64,000 nt of DNA, from assembly GCA_965262425.1 (NCBI GenBank), contig OZ253536.1:4402001-4466000 (forward strand), written 5' to 3'. This stretch comes from CAZOZZ01 sp965262425 (GTDB lineage: Bacteria; Acidobacteriota; Terriglobia; 20CM-2-55-15). A model generated the notes under the pieces. The model was given only the letters and a program-made list of their open reading frames with translations, was not told the DNA's origin and did not search any database. Below, piece after piece: positions 17,149 to 26,040 of the stretch (within the stretch, counting starts at the first letter, position 1; each line of letters begins with the position of its first letter). Position numbers and translations under genes: made by a program.

Positions 17149-18573
17149 ATGAAACCAACAGCTTGTGGTCTGGTCCTGGCGTTGATTCTCGCCGCGGGAG
17201 GTCCTGCCGCCGCCCAGGATTATGGGTTCAGTTCAGCGTGGCCCGAACTCAGCGCGGAAGAACGTGCCCGGGTGATGACGTTTGGCGAAGACTTCAAAGA
17301 CTTCATGGGTCGTGCCAAAAGCGAGATGTGGTTCGTTCGTGAGGGCTTGAAGCTTGCGGAAGCCGAAGGATTCCAGGCGTGGTCCCCGGAAGTCGGCCGC
17401 TCGGACCTGACACCGGGTTCGCGATGGTATGCCATCAATCGGGATCGCACCCTCGTGCTCTTTGTCATTGGAACAGAGCCGATTGAAAACGGGATGCGCA
17501 TCGTCAACACCCATATCGACTCGCCACGAATCGATTTCAAGACCAAGCCCTTGAGGGAACGAAACGGCGTCGTCGCGATCGACTCCCAGGTCCATGGCGG
17601 CATCAAGACCTATCAGTGGGTCAATGTTCCCCTGGCAATGATCGGTCGGATAGACAAGACCGACGGGACGACGATGTGGATCGAGATCGGGACGAAACCG
17701 GAGGACCCCATCCTCCTGATCACTGATCTGGCGCCGCACGTCGACCGGGACTACAGGAACAGGACCCAGAGAGACGTGATCGCGGCGGAAGAACTCGAAC
17801 CGATCATCGCGTCCCTGCCTCCGGAGAAGGACAGCGACCATAAGACCGCGACCGACCGACTCCTGGCGCTGCTCAAACAGGAATACGATATCGACGGGAA
17901 GGACTTCCTCTCCGCCGACATCCAGATCGTGCCGGCTACCGAACCCCGGGATGTCGGGCTGGATCGGGCACTGGTCGCCGCCTTCGGGCAGGACGATCGT
18001 TCCACCGGATATGTCAGCCTTCGCTCGATCGCCGAGATCGAGACGCCCACTTACACGTCGATTGCCTACGCGGTGAACAACGAAGAGACCGGCTCATGGA
18101 ATACCGGTGTCAACTCTCAGTGGTTTACCACGCTCGTTGCGGAAATGCTCGACACCCAGACCGGCGATTTCAACGATCTCCTCCTCAGGCGGACCTTCAG
18201 AAACACGGAGGTCCTGGTCAGCGACACGACCACTGCGCTGAATCCCCTGTTTCCGGGTCCCCAGAACCAGGACCTGACGTCGAGGTTGGGTTACGGCATG
18301 GTAGTGAAGGAGTACGGTCCGGGCCGCGAGGCCAATTCCGAGTTCTTTGCCAAATTGCGGGGCCTTTTCGATCGCGAAGGCGTCAAGTGGCAAACTCATT
18401 CCTACAATTCCGGTTATGGCGGAGGCACGATCGCCGCCTGGTTTGCCGGCCAGAACATGGACGTCATCGACGTCGGAATCGGCATCGTGAGCATGCACTC
18501 CCCTTATGAAATGTCCTCGAAAGTGGACCTTTGGCAGTTGCACAAGGGGTTCCAGGCATTCTTCAGGCAATGA
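17149..18573 (+). CDS. Exported M18 family aminopeptidase
   Basis: A 474-residue zinc aminopeptidase of the M18 fold. Expected ligand motifs are present in order: NTHIDSPRIDF (His, Asp), FGQDDRS (bridging Asp), NNEETGS (Glu-Glu), VSDTTTALNP (Asp) and SMHSPYEM (His). Residues 1-22 (MKPTACGLVLALILAAGG, then PAAAQ) form a clear Sec signal peptide, so the enzyme is periplasmic or secreted; characterised M18 enzymes are usually cytoplasmic or vacuolar. ATG 17149 follows GGGGGATTACTT. Position between a glycosyltransferase and rmlA looks incidental. A role in peptide scavenging is inferred. Confidence 0.85.
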   Translation: MKPTACGLVLALILAAGGPAAAQDYGFSSAWPELSAEERARVMTFGEDFKDFMGRAKSEMWFVREGLKLAEAEGFQAWSPEVGRSDLTPGSRWYAINRDRTLVLFVIGTEPIENGMRIVNTHIDSPRIDFKTKPLRERNGVVAIDSQVHGGIKTYQWVNVPLAMIGRIDKTDGTTMWIEIGTKPEDPILLITDLAPHVDRDYRNRTQRDVIAAEELEPIIASLPPEKDSDHKTATDRLLALLKQEYDIDGKDFLSADIQIVPATEPRDVGLDRALVAAFGQDDRSTGYVSLRSIAEIETPTYTSIAYAVNNEETGSWNTGVNSQWFTTLVAEMLDTQTGDFNDLLLRRTFRNTEVLVSDTTTALNPLFPGPQNQDLTSRLGYGMVVKEYGPGREANSEFFAKLRGLFDREGVKWQTHSYNSGYGGGTIAAWFAGQNMDVIDVGIGIVSMHSPYEMSSKVDLWQLHKGFQAFFRQ

Positions 18574-18618
18574 AAGGGGCGAGGTTTCGGCTGATCGTTC
18601 ACAAGAGGAAGAACACAA

Positions 18619-19401
18619 GTGAAAGGCATCGTCTTAGCCGGCGGCCTCGCCACACGGCTGCGCCCCCTCACCAAGGTTACCAACAAGCATCTGCTGCCGA
18701 TCTACAACCGGCCGATGATCTATTACCCGATCCAGAATCTGGTGGATGCCGGCATTGAGCAAATCCTTATCGTGACGGGCGGGAACAACGCCGGAGATTT
18801 TCTCCGACTGTTGGGCAACGGCAAGGAATTCGGGTTGAAACACCTGGACTACACCTACCAGGAAGGTGAGGGCGGAATCGCAGACGCGCTGTCGCTGGCC
18901 GAGCATTTCGCTGAAGGGGACCACGTTGCCGTGATCCTGGGCGATAACATTTACGAGAAAAGTTTCCGGTCGTCGATTGAAACATACCTGGAGCAGGGGA
19001 AGGGTGCGCGCGTACATCTGAAGAAAGTCAAAAACCCTCAACGGTTCGGCGTTCCGGTCCTTGACGGAGACCGGGTCGTCAAGATCGAGGAGAAGCCGGA
19101 CTTGCCCCAATCCGACTATGCTGTCACCGGCATCTATCTTTACGACTCCCGTGTCTTCGATATCGTACGGACGCTGGAACCTTCAGGCCGGGGGGAGTTG
19201 GAAATAACCGATGTCAACAATGCCTACATCGAGGCCGGCGAAATGACGTACGCGATGGTGGACGGTTGGTGGTCCGATGCCGGGACGTTCGAATCTTTAC
19301 TGAGGGCGAATATTCTCGTCGCCAGCAAGGAGGACACGGACTCGAAGGAACTGTCCAGGCAGGCTGTCGTGGATGCGGCGGAAATTCTTGAGTCGCACTA
19401 G
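18619..19401 (+). CDS. rmlA: Glucose-1-phosphate thymidylyltransferase-like nucleotidyltransferase
   Basis: A 260-residue sugar nucleotidyltransferase. The signature is GGLATRLRPLT near the N-terminus; the usual GG[S/T]GTRL has Leu-Ala here. DNIYEKSF, the EEKPDLPQSDYAVTGIYLYD region and VDGWWSDAGTFESL match RmlA. It forms dTDP-glucose from dTTP and glucose-1-phosphate. It is shorter than the common 290-residue form, lacking the C-terminal allosteric extension, as in short archaeal/Gram-positive types. rmlB follows 45 bp later, the gap being filled by a 31 bp palindromic element that starts at its stop codon. rmlC and rmlD are not in the window. Confidence 0.88.
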   Translation: MKGIVLAGGLATRLRPLTKVTNKHLLPIYNRPMIYYPIQNLVDAGIEQILIVTGGNNAGDFLRLLGNGKEFGLKHLDYTYQEGEGGIADALSLAEHFAEGDHVAVILGDNIYEKSFRSSIETYLEQGKGARVHLKKVKNPQRFGVPVLDGDRVVKIEEKPDLPQSDYAVTGIYLYDSRVFDIVRTLEPSGRGELEITDVNNAYIEAGEMTYAMVDGWWSDAGTFESLLRANILVASKEDTDSKELSRQAVVDAAEILESH

Positions 19402-19432
19402 GGGTCAGCTCAAGTTACTGTTGAGCGGGCCC
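19402..19432. repeat. Minimal 31 bp copy of the GGGCCCGCTCAA-ended MITE
   Basis: GGGTCAGCTCAA and TTGAGCGGGCCC are 12 bp arms (2 mismatches) around a 7 base centre. The element is flanked by TAG (the rmlA stop) and TAA. The arms match the ends of the 178 bp element at 51910-52087, so this is an internally deleted copy. Confidence 0.6.
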
Positions 19433-19446
19433 TAAGGAATCCAGAG

Positions 19447-20502
19447 ATGTTCGAAACGAAAGCTCACGTCGTCCTGGTAACCGGTGGTTCGGGTTTTATC
19501 GGTTCCAATTTCGTAAGGTTCCTGCTCCGCACAGAGGAGAACGTTGAAGTCATCAATTTCGATCTCCTGACCTACGCTGGAAACCTCGGAAACAATGAGG
19601 ACATCGCCGAAGACAAGCGTTATCGGTTCGTCCGCGGCGACATTGCAGACGAAGATCAGGTCGCCGGGGTGTTCAGTGGAAACCGGATCGATACCGTCAT
19701 CAATTTCGCCGCTGAGACACACGTCGATCGTTCGATCGAGGATGCCGTTCCTTTTGTCAGAACCAATGTCGTCGGTACCCAGTGCCTCCTGGACCATGCG
19801 CGCCGGCATAAGGTGTCACGGTACGTCCAGATTTCGACCGACGAGGTCTACGGAAGCCTCGGCCAGGACGGGCTGTTCAGCGAAGATACGCCCTTGAACC
19901 CGACTAATCCGTATGCAGCCACCAAGGCGGGAGCCGACCTGCTGGTCCTCGGCTGTGCAAGAACACACCGATTCCCGGCACTCATTACTCGATGTTCAAA
20001 CAACTACGGTCCAAGCCAGTTTCCCGAAAAGTTCATACCGTTGATGATCAGCAATGCGTTTGAGGACAAGACCATACCGGTCTATGGCGAGGGGTTGAAC
20101 CGGAGAGAGTGGATTTTTGTCGACGATCATTCCCGTGGAGTCTGGAAGGCAGTGACGGACGGAAAGCCGGGCGAGGTCTACAATATCGGCGGCGGCCAGG
20201 AGATGGCGAATATCGATCTGGTTCGAGGAGTCCTCGAGGTACTGGGCAAGCCGGAATCCCTCATTCAATTCGTCAAGGATCGCCCTGGCCACGACCTGAG
20301 ATATGCGATCGACTGCACGAAGATCGAGACCGAGTGGGGATGGCGCGCCCACACGGACTTCGAGACCGGCATCTCAAAAACCATCGAGTGGTACCGTAGT
20401 CACCAGGATTGGGTGCGAGAAGTCAAAGACGCTTCGTACACGTCATATTACGACCGCCACTACACAAAGCGAGAACAGACCCTGGCTTCCTTCGAGGAAT
20501 GA
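19447..20502 (+). CDS. rmlB: dTDP-glucose 4,6-dehydratase
   Basis: A 351-residue extended SDR enzyme. NAD is bound by TGGSGFIGSNF near residue 12. Catalytic residues are in STDEVYGSL (Thr, Asp, Glu) and YAATKAG (Tyr, Lys). CSNNYGPSQFPEKFIP and RDHVR-type segments (VKDRPGHDLRYAID) are diagnostic of RmlB. It makes dTDP-4-keto-6-deoxyglucose, the precursor of rhamnose and related deoxysugars. Its last codon overlaps the next gene (ATGA), so the methyltransferase is translationally coupled. Confidence 0.95.
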   Translation: MFETKAHVVLVTGGSGFIGSNFVRFLLRTEENVEVINFDLLTYAGNLGNNEDIAEDKRYRFVRGDIADEDQVAGVFSGNRIDTVINFAAETHVDRSIEDAVPFVRTNVVGTQCLLDHARRHKVSRYVQISTDEVYGSLGQDGLFSEDTPLNPTNPYAATKAGADLLVLGCARTHRFPALITRCSNNYGPSQFPEKFIPLMISNAFEDKTIPVYGEGLNRREWIFVDDHSRGVWKAVTDGKPGEVYNIGGGQEMANIDLVRGVLEVLGKPESLIQFVKDRPGHDLRYAIDCTKIETEWGWRAHTDFETGISKTIEWYRSHQDWVREVKDASYTSYYDRHYTKREQTLASFEE

Positions 20503-21416
20503 GTGTGTCTGGAGCAACCCCTCCACGGTCCGTCCGGATCAAGGTATCATCCCGAACCGGCGCCCCCGGCGAGGGATCCTGCGATCTTTGCGGTACCCCG
20601 GAAACGCGTTTTGTCCTGACTTCGCCCAACCTGGACGGACCTCTTGTAGAGTGTGTGGGCTGTGGTTTTCGGTTTGTGGGCGGCCGCCGGCAGAATTTTG
20701 CCTTTGGGCGAGGTGAGGCGAAAGCGACCGCGGACCGGATCCGCGAAGCCAACCTGATTTTTGAGGACATATCCCGCGGTGAAGAACGCCGTCTGAACGA
20801 ACGGAACGCGCAGTGGCGGATGAGTTTAATCCGCGAATTCCAACCGGGCGGACGCTTGCTGGAAGTGGGTTGCGGACGTGGTGACTTCCTCCGCGTGGCG
20901 GGCGACCGCTTTGATGTGTACGGAGTAGAGCCGAATCCGGAGTTGGCCATGGACTCTTCCCGTGCCGCGACTGTTCATGAAGGACTGATCGAGAGTGTCC
21001 CCTGGGCCGGGTTCGACGTGGTTGCCAGTTTCCACGTGATCGAACACGTGGATTCTCCCTCGAGCTTTGTCGCCGAAATGGCTCGGCGTCTGAAACCTGG
21101 CGGGCTCATCGCCCTCGAAACCCCCGACATCGGATCGTGGCCCTACCGGCTCTTGAAGGGACGATGGCGGGAATTCATACCGGAGCATTACTATTTTTTC
21201 GATCGGAAGACGATGGTGCGACTGCTGGAGGGGGAGGGCTTGTCGGTTCGCCGGATTCAGCGAGTCGGAAAGTACGCGAGCCCGGACTTCATCCTCAATC
21301 GGCTCGGCCGGCATCTGCCGTGGGTTCCAAAGAGCGCCGGCGCTTTCCTCGGTTCCCGGACGTTTCGCCTGAATCCGTTCGACATCATGATCGCATTCGC
21401 GACGAAAGATTCATGA
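20499..21416 (+). CDS. Class I SAM-dependent methyltransferase with N-terminal zinc ribbon
   Basis: A 305-residue protein starting at ATG 20499 inside the rmlB stop (ATGA). A four-cysteine zinc knuckle lies at C28, C31, C52 and C55 (CDLCG and CVGCG). The SAM-binding motif is LLEVGCGRGDFL near residue 116, with the acidic VEPN motif II and ASFHVIEHVDSP following. C-terminal WREFIPEHYYFFDRKTM is common in glycan-linked methyltransferases of the DUF/Methyltransf_23 type. It probably methylates a sugar in the surface polysaccharide. The next gene overlaps its stop by 4 bp. Confidence 0.87.
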   Translation: MSVSGATPPRSVRIKVSSRTGAPGEGSCDLCGTPETRFVLTSPNLDGPLVECVGCGFRFVGGRRQNFAFGRGEAKATADRIREANLIFEDISRGEERRLNERNAQWRMSLIREFQPGGRLLEVGCGRGDFLRVAGDRFDVYGVEPNPELAMDSSRAATVHEGLIESVPWAGFDVVASFHVIEHVDSPSSFVAEMARRLKPGGLIALETPDIGSWPYRLLKGRWREFIPEHYYFFDRKTMVRLLEGEGLSVRRIQRVGKYASPDFILNRLGRHLPWVPKSAGAFLGSRTFRLNPFDIMIAFATKDS

Positions 21417-22249
21417 ACAAAGTCACGGCCGCGGTTATCAACTGGAACTCTGGACCGATGCTGAAGTATGCCGTCGAGTCCTTACTGACCGACGAGGTTG
21501 ATGGTGTTGTCGTTGTCGACAACGCTTCTTCGGACGGTTCGCTTCAGGCAATCAAGTCTCTTCGAGAGCGAGTGCGCGTGATCGAAAATGTTGCCAACCT
21601 CGGGTTCGCGGGCGCCATCAACCAGGCGTTCGACGCCACGACGACGCCCTTCGTCCTGATCATGAACCCTGATGCCCGGGCCACTCCCGGAGCTGTCCGC
21701 GCGCTTGTCGATCTGTTCAACGACCACCCGAAGGCCGGGATTGCCGGAGGTTTTATCAACGACCGGTACCTTCCCCGGCCGTTTCCTACCATGTGGAGCC
21801 TCGTGCGGGAAAACCTCGGCATGTCGCCGTCCAGATCGTTACTGTCGGCAGGAGACATCCATCTTGTGGATCAGCCCGCCGGCGCGGCCTTGATGATCCG
21901 TCGTGAAGCGTTCGATCAGGTGGGTGGTTTCGACGAGCAGTTTTATCCGGCGTGGTACGAGGACGTGGACTTTTGCCGCTCCGTGTCGAAAGCCGGCTGG
22001 GAGATCTACTACCACTCAGCCGCGGTATTCCAGCACGACGGCGGCTATAGCCTCGAAGCCCTTGGCTTCGAACGATTCCTGTCGACCTACTACGACAACC
22101 AGATTCGTTACATCCGGAAACACTGTGGGCGCCGCGCGTGTTTCACGATTCGAACCGCCCTCGTTCTGGGGATGCTGATAAAGATAATCGGCCGGCCCCG
22201 TCGAGCTCGAGGGTACTGGCGGGTCTTGTCGGATGCAATAACCGACTAG
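21413..22249 (+). CDS. GT2 family glycosyltransferase
   Basis: A 278-residue GT-A fold enzyme starting at ATG 21413, overlapping the methyltransferase stop. VINWNSG and VVDNASSDGSL form the nucleotide-binding start, and MNPDARATPGA carries the metal-binding acidic motif. FYPAWYEDVDFCRSVSKAGW is the ED motif near the catalytic base. The relatives are rhamnosyltransferases (WbbL/RfbF-like). The C-terminal hydrophobic stretch may associate with the membrane. It is followed by a 153 bp gap containing a heptamer palindrome, so the next glycosyltransferase may have its own transcript. Confidence 0.9.
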   Translation: MNKVTAAVINWNSGPMLKYAVESLLTDEVDGVVVVDNASSDGSLQAIKSLRERVRVIENVANLGFAGAINQAFDATTTPFVLIMNPDARATPGAVRALVDLFNDHPKAGIAGGFINDRYLPRPFPTMWSLVRENLGMSPSRSLLSAGDIHLVDQPAGAALMIRREAFDQVGGFDEQFYPAWYEDVDFCRSVSKAGWEIYYHSAAVFQHDGGYSLEALGFERFLSTYYDNQIRYIRKHCGRRACFTIRTALVLGMLIKIIGRPRRARGYWRVLSDAITD

Positions 22250-22260
22250 AGCGGGAAGGG

Positions 22261-22389
22261 GAAGTTCGAGGTCCGAAGTCGGGAGGCTTTTGCACTTCTG
22301 TCTTGCATGAGCGTTGTCCAAGGAATTCGGACTCTCTTCTAAATCTGTGCAATCTGCGTAAAATGATCTCTTCGACCTCGGACTTTGGA
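22261..22389. repeat. Inverted GTCCGA-heptamer array, locus 2
   Basis: GTTCGAGGTCCGAAGTCGGG (22264-22283) is inversely matched by CGACCTCGGACTTTGG (22374-22389). The 90 bases between hold GAATTCGGACTC and the AT-richer run TAAATCTGTGCAATCTGCG. No gene was found in 22250-22402. Confidence 0.5.
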
Positions 22390-22402
22390 TCTTGCCCCAA
22401 CC

Positions 22403-23341
22403 ATGAACGTCTCCATTCAAATCGTTACATACAACAGCGCGGGCGATATTCTCGGCTGCCTGGAAAGCCTCGGTAGACAGACCTTCCGTGATTTCAGAAT
22501 TCGGATACTGGACAATGCGTCCTCGGATGGCACGCTGGACCTGTTGGAGGACCAGGAGGCCGACGTTGTTCGATCCGACGTGAACACAGGGTTTGCGGCC
22601 GCTCACAACCGACTCGCACTGGATTACCCCGCTCCCTACGTGCTGTTCCTCAATCCGGATACCGTTCTGGAGCCCGGCTTTCTCGAAGAGCTGGTGGCGG
22701 CACTGGAGAGTTCACCCGAGGCCGGCTCGGCCACCGGCAAGCTCCTGCGCATGGACGGTCGGACGCTTGATTCGACCGGCATCATCATGACTCGTAACCA
22801 GAGGCATCTCGATCGTGGTGCGGGGGAGCCCGACGACGGCCAGTACGATCGATCAGAGGCGGTTTTCGGCCCAAGCGGCGCGGCCGCCATGTATCGCTAT
22901 TCGTGTCTGGAGGACGTTGCTATCGACGGGTCTTTCTTCGATGAGGACTTTTTCGCCTACCGAGAAGATGCCGATCTTGCCTGGCGCTGCCGACTGATGG
23001 GATGGCAGTCCCGTTACGTGCCCAGCGCCGTTGCGCGTCACGTTCGACGGGTCACGCCGGAGCGTCGAAGCGAGCTGTCGGCGGCCATCAACATGCACTC
23101 TGTGAAGAATCGGTTTCTTCTCCGACTGAACAACATAACCGGCAACCTGTATCTTCGTGACTTCTGGGCGATCACCTCCAGGGATCTGGCGGTAGTGGGC
23201 TACGTGTTCCTCCAGGAACGGACGTCACTACCCGGGCTGTTTTACGTGGTGAGGCACTTCCCACGCTTGTGGCAGAAGCGGAGGCAAATCCAGGGCCGGG
23301 TCCGGATCGATACGTCGCAACTGGAGATCTGGTTCGAATAG
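22403..23341 (+). CDS. GT2 family glycosyltransferase
   Basis: A 312-residue glycosyltransferase paralogous to the one at 21413. QIVTYNSAG and LDNASSDGTLD form the donor-binding start, LNPDTVLEPGF carries the DxD-like motif and DEDFFAYREDADLAWR the ED motif. I start at ATG 22403; an in-frame TTG six codons upstream is possible but gives a less typical N-terminus. It probably adds rhamnose or another sugar during O-antigen or capsule assembly. Donor and linkage cannot be predicted. Confidence 0.9.
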   Translation: MNVSIQIVTYNSAGDILGCLESLGRQTFRDFRIRILDNASSDGTLDLLEDQEADVVRSDVNTGFAAAHNRLALDYPAPYVLFLNPDTVLEPGFLEELVAALESSPEAGSATGKLLRMDGRTLDSTGIIMTRNQRHLDRGAGEPDDGQYDRSEAVFGPSGAAAMYRYSCLEDVAIDGSFFDEDFFAYREDADLAWRCRLMGWQSRYVPSAVARHVRRVTPERRSELSAAINMHSVKNRFLLRLNNITGNLYLRDFWAITSRDLAVVGYVFLQERTSLPGLFYVVRHFPRLWQKRRQIQGRVRIDTSQLEIWFE

Positions 23342-23362
23342 CCTGTAGAATACTGGACAGTT

Positions 23363-23842
23363 ATGGCGGATAAGTTGATCGGCAGCCTGATTCACGGAGA
23401 TCATCCGGAACCGAAGAAAGCCCGAGGTTTGATAGAGGCTTTGAAGGTTCCGGTTTCGATCGGAATGTTTCTGCTGGTTAGTGGCGGACTACTCTATAGC
23501 TTCATCAACTACCGGGAGGAATCACGCGTGCGTCGGTTCCTTGAATCCGTGGGGGCCGCCGCTTACGACACGGCCTACACCATGTGGGACGCCGACGAAC
23601 GATACCAGATGAAGGATTTTCTCCTCGACTGGGGCCAGGATGGCTTTTATACGAAGGGTCCGGTGAATTTCGACATCTGCGATTCCAACAGCAGCGGGGC
23701 GACCGTGGTGGTTTACGCCCGGATCGACGGCAGTAACCCCGTCGCCATCATGGTCGACAAGGAAAACCTGCTCTTGTCATACTCTCCCGACAACAAGTAC
23801 ACCAGCGGTATGATCTCCCGTTTTGCCGGATGCCTGCCCTAA
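23363..23842 (+). CDS. Hypothetical single-pass membrane protein
   Basis: A 159-residue protein I do not recognise. Residues about 30-49 (VPVSIGMFLLVSGGLLYSFI) form one membrane helix; the preceding segment is charged and the C-terminal 105 residues look like a small soluble alpha/beta domain with two cysteines (CDSN and AGCLP). It follows the glycosyltransferase by 21 bp and is probably in the same transcript. The TAA stop lies inside the CTAA target repeat of the MITE that begins at 23843. If that insertion changed the end, the original C-terminus might have differed slightly. Confidence 0.65.
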   Translation: MADKLIGSLIHGDHPEPKKARGLIEALKVPVSIGMFLLVSGGLLYSFINYREESRVRRFLESVGAAAYDTAYTMWDADERYQMKDFLLDWGQDGFYTKGPVNFDICDSNSSGATVVVYARIDGSNPVAIMVDKENLLLSYSPDNKYTSGMISRFAGCLP

Positions 23843-24034
23843 CAGCCCGTGGCCCGAAGACCCCTGCGCCCTACGGGTTACGACGGCATGGGGCCAGCTG
23901 CAGCGTTGCCACTCCTAGATCGATGGCAAGCATCGACGTCTTCGATGGGAACCATCGCCGTCGTCATGGCGCCTTGCATCTAGCTAGCCCCATGGCGCTC
24001 GTAACGCGACCCTACAGACTTCCACCACGGGCTG
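23843..24034. mobile_element. 192 bp MITE with IS1182-type ends
   Basis: The ends are CAGCCCGTGG (23843-23852) and CCACGGGCTG (24025-24034), identical to the 10 bp ends of the IS1182-type element at 55364-56843. It is flanked by direct CTAA repeats (23839-23842, 24035-24038). The interior has short palindromes such as ATCGATGG and CTAGCTAG and no coding sequence, so it is non-autonomous. Confidence 0.75.
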
Positions 24035-24047
24035 CTAACTCCGGACA

Positions 24048-25055
24048 CTACCTGACCGAAGCGCATAAGCGATGGTAGAAATCTTCGATCTGAGGGACGG
24101 CGATGGAAATGTCATAACGTGTGTGGATGCGTGCCAGCGCGCGAGCCCTCAGAGTACGACGCAGATTCTCATCAGAAGACAAGCGCCGCACGGCAGAGGC
24201 TAATTCCACCGGGTCCCGAGGCTGGATCAGCAAACCGGCCTTACCGAAATCCAGAATCTCGGGGGGGCCTCCCGCGTTCGTGGCGATCACGTTCACACCG
24301 GCGGCCATCGCCTCCAGAATCACGATTCCGAACGGTTCTTCCCACGACGGAACGATCAGCATATCGACCTGTTCGAGGAACGAGGCTGGCTTGACGAACC
24401 CCAGGAAATCGACGGGCAGGTCCCGGGCGCGGTCTCTGAGGCTCCGAACGTAGTCGGGTTTTCCTTCTCCGCCTAGCAACAGGCGAAAACCCGGTCCAAG
24501 CAGACGTACCGCCTCGATTGCGTCATCATGTCCCTTGTGGGGAGAGACCTGTCCCAGGAGCCCCACGGTAACCGGTTTCTGAAGTCCCCGTTCTTCATAT
24601 GTCAGCTTTCCACTGTCGACCCAGTTCGGGACGATGACACTCGCCCGTGGACGAAGATGCTGGATCGATTGCAGAATCTGGTCGGTCGTGACGATCCATC
24701 CGTCCACACGCGAATAAGACGGATTTCTCCTGACGGCGAATATGAGCTGGCGGGTCAAGACGAGTTTGGGATCGGATAACCCCAGCAGGGCTGTGGCCGC
24801 GATGGGATAATCACGCGCCACGTGTGCATGGACGATGTCGAACCGCTCCCGCCGAACGAGACGCCGGAGTCGGTACGCGGTGTACAGATCCGCTGAATTG
24901 AGGAAGGGAAGCTTGAAGTCGAGATCGAGCGGTCCGTTCCCTCGACCGGCCATTCTCATGGTGTGCCCGCGTTCGCGGAGCATATGGGTCAGTTCGATAA
25001 CATGAACTTCGCCCCCACCCAGCACCTCGGCCGAACTAATCTGCAGGATGCGCAT
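24048..25055 (-). CDS. GT4 family glycosyltransferase
   Basis: A 335-residue glycosyltransferase starting at ATG 25055 (MRILQISSAEVLGGGEVHV), the standard GT4 N-terminus. The C-terminal Rossmann domain has VGLLGQVSPHKGHDDAI and the EX7E motif in SWEEPFGIVILEAMAAG. VNVIATNAGGPPEIL follows as expected. The start overlaps the heptose kinase gene by 20 bp, so the two are co-transcribed. With a heptose kinase and a GT9 enzyme next to it, it probably builds LPS core. It converges on the hypothetical gene at 23363, the MITE lying between. Confidence 0.9.
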   Translation of the reverse strand: MRILQISSAEVLGGGEVHVIELTHMLRERGHTMRMAGRGNGPLDLDFKLPFLNSADLYTAYRLRRLVRRERFDIVHAHVARDYPIAATALLGLSDPKLVLTRQLIFAVRRNPSYSRVDGWIVTTDQILQSIQHLRPRASVIVPNWVDSGKLTYEERGLQKPVTVGLLGQVSPHKGHDDAIEAVRLLGPGFRLLLGGEGKPDYVRSLRDRARDLPVDFLGFVKPASFLEQVDMLIVPSWEEPFGIVILEAMAAGVNVIATNAGGPPEILDFGKAGLLIQPRDPVELASAVRRLSSDENLRRTLRARALARIHTRYDISIAVPQIEDFYHRLCASVR

Positions 25056-26040
25056 TTCGGGAGCTGAAATCCTCGAGAAGTTCCTGTTGCGAGACGGTTG
25101 CAGTCCCGACCTTGCCCACGACGAGCCCGGCGGCATGATTTGCGAGGTGTGCTGCCTCTTCCATGCTCGCTCCCCCGGCAGATGCCAGGGCAAGACCGGC
25201 GATCACGGTGTCGCCGGCGCCGGTCACGTCAAAAACCTCTCTGGCCGCCGTCGGTAGATGGTGCGCCCGGTCGCCGTGGAACAGGGACATCCCGGCCTCC
25301 CCCTTCGTAATCAGGACGTATGCGCATTTGAAACGGTCGAGGAGGCGGCGACCCGCTTGTTCCAAACTGACCCGGTCTGTGATGGCATGGCCCGAAAGCA
25401 GTTCGGCTTCCCGCTGATTCGGAGTGATCACCGTTGCCGGCTGGTAGTAGTCGGCGTGATGCTCCTTCGGATCGAGGAAGACCTGAACCCCGGCCCGGTC
25501 GGCCTCCGGCAGTATTTTTCCCAGCAGTTGCCGATTGGCGATGCCCTTGTCGTAATCGGAGATCACGACGGTATCCGTCTGGGGGAGCAATTCTATGAAG
25601 CGTTCAGTCAACGTTCGGTTGACTTCGTCCGAGAGAGGCGTTCGGTCTTCCCGATCGGCGCGGACGACTTGCTGATTGTTGGCGATGATCCGTGTCTTCA
25701 GTGTCGTGCGGCGGGCGGCCGCCAGTAAGAAACCCGGATCGACTCCAAGATCTCGAAACAGAGATACCACTCTGTCGCCCGGAGCGTCATGTCCGATGAC
25801 GCCGATCATGAAGGGGGCGCCGCCCAGCGCGCGGATGTTGGCGGCGACGTTTGCGGCGCCACCCAAACTGTCGGTTTCGCTCATGACCTCGACGACAGGA
25901 ACGGGTGCTTCCGGAGAGATCCGCCCGACCCGTCCCCAGGTGAATTCGTCAAGCATCACGTCGCCGACGACCAACACCTTTCTCCCACTGGAGCTGTCCA
26001 GGATCTGTGCGAGTCGCTCTCGATTCAGCGCTTTCGTCAT
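25036..26040 (-). CDS. D-glycero-beta-D-manno-heptose-7-phosphate kinase (PfkB family)
   Basis: A 334-residue PfkB sugar kinase matching the N-terminal domain of HldE. GGAANVAANIRALGG is the substrate-side glycine motif, DPKEHHADYY and VITPNQREAELL are family-typical, and DVTGAGDTVIAG carries the catalytic Asp. It phosphorylates heptose-7-phosphate at C1 for ADP-heptose synthesis. The HldE adenylyltransferase domain is absent, so a separate HldC-type protein would be needed. ATG 26040 was chosen over a longer extension because it overlaps the preceding GT9 stop by 4 bp and begins at the conserved domain. Confidence 0.88.
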   Translation of the reverse strand: MTKALNRERLAQILDSSSGRKVLVVGDVMLDEFTWGRVGRISPEAPVPVVEVMSETDSLGGAANVAANIRALGGAPFMIGVIGHDAPGDRVVSLFRDLGVDPGFLLAAARRTTLKTRIIANNQQVVRADREDRTPLSDEVNRTLTERFIELLPQTDTVVISDYDKGIANRQLLGKILPEADRAGVQVFLDPKEHHADYYQPATVITPNQREAELLSGHAITDRVSLEQAGRRLLDRFKCAYVLITKGEAGMSLFHGDRAHHLPTAAREVFDVTGAGDTVIAGLALASAGGASMEEAAHLANHAAGLVVGKVGTATVSQQELLEDFSSRNAHPAD

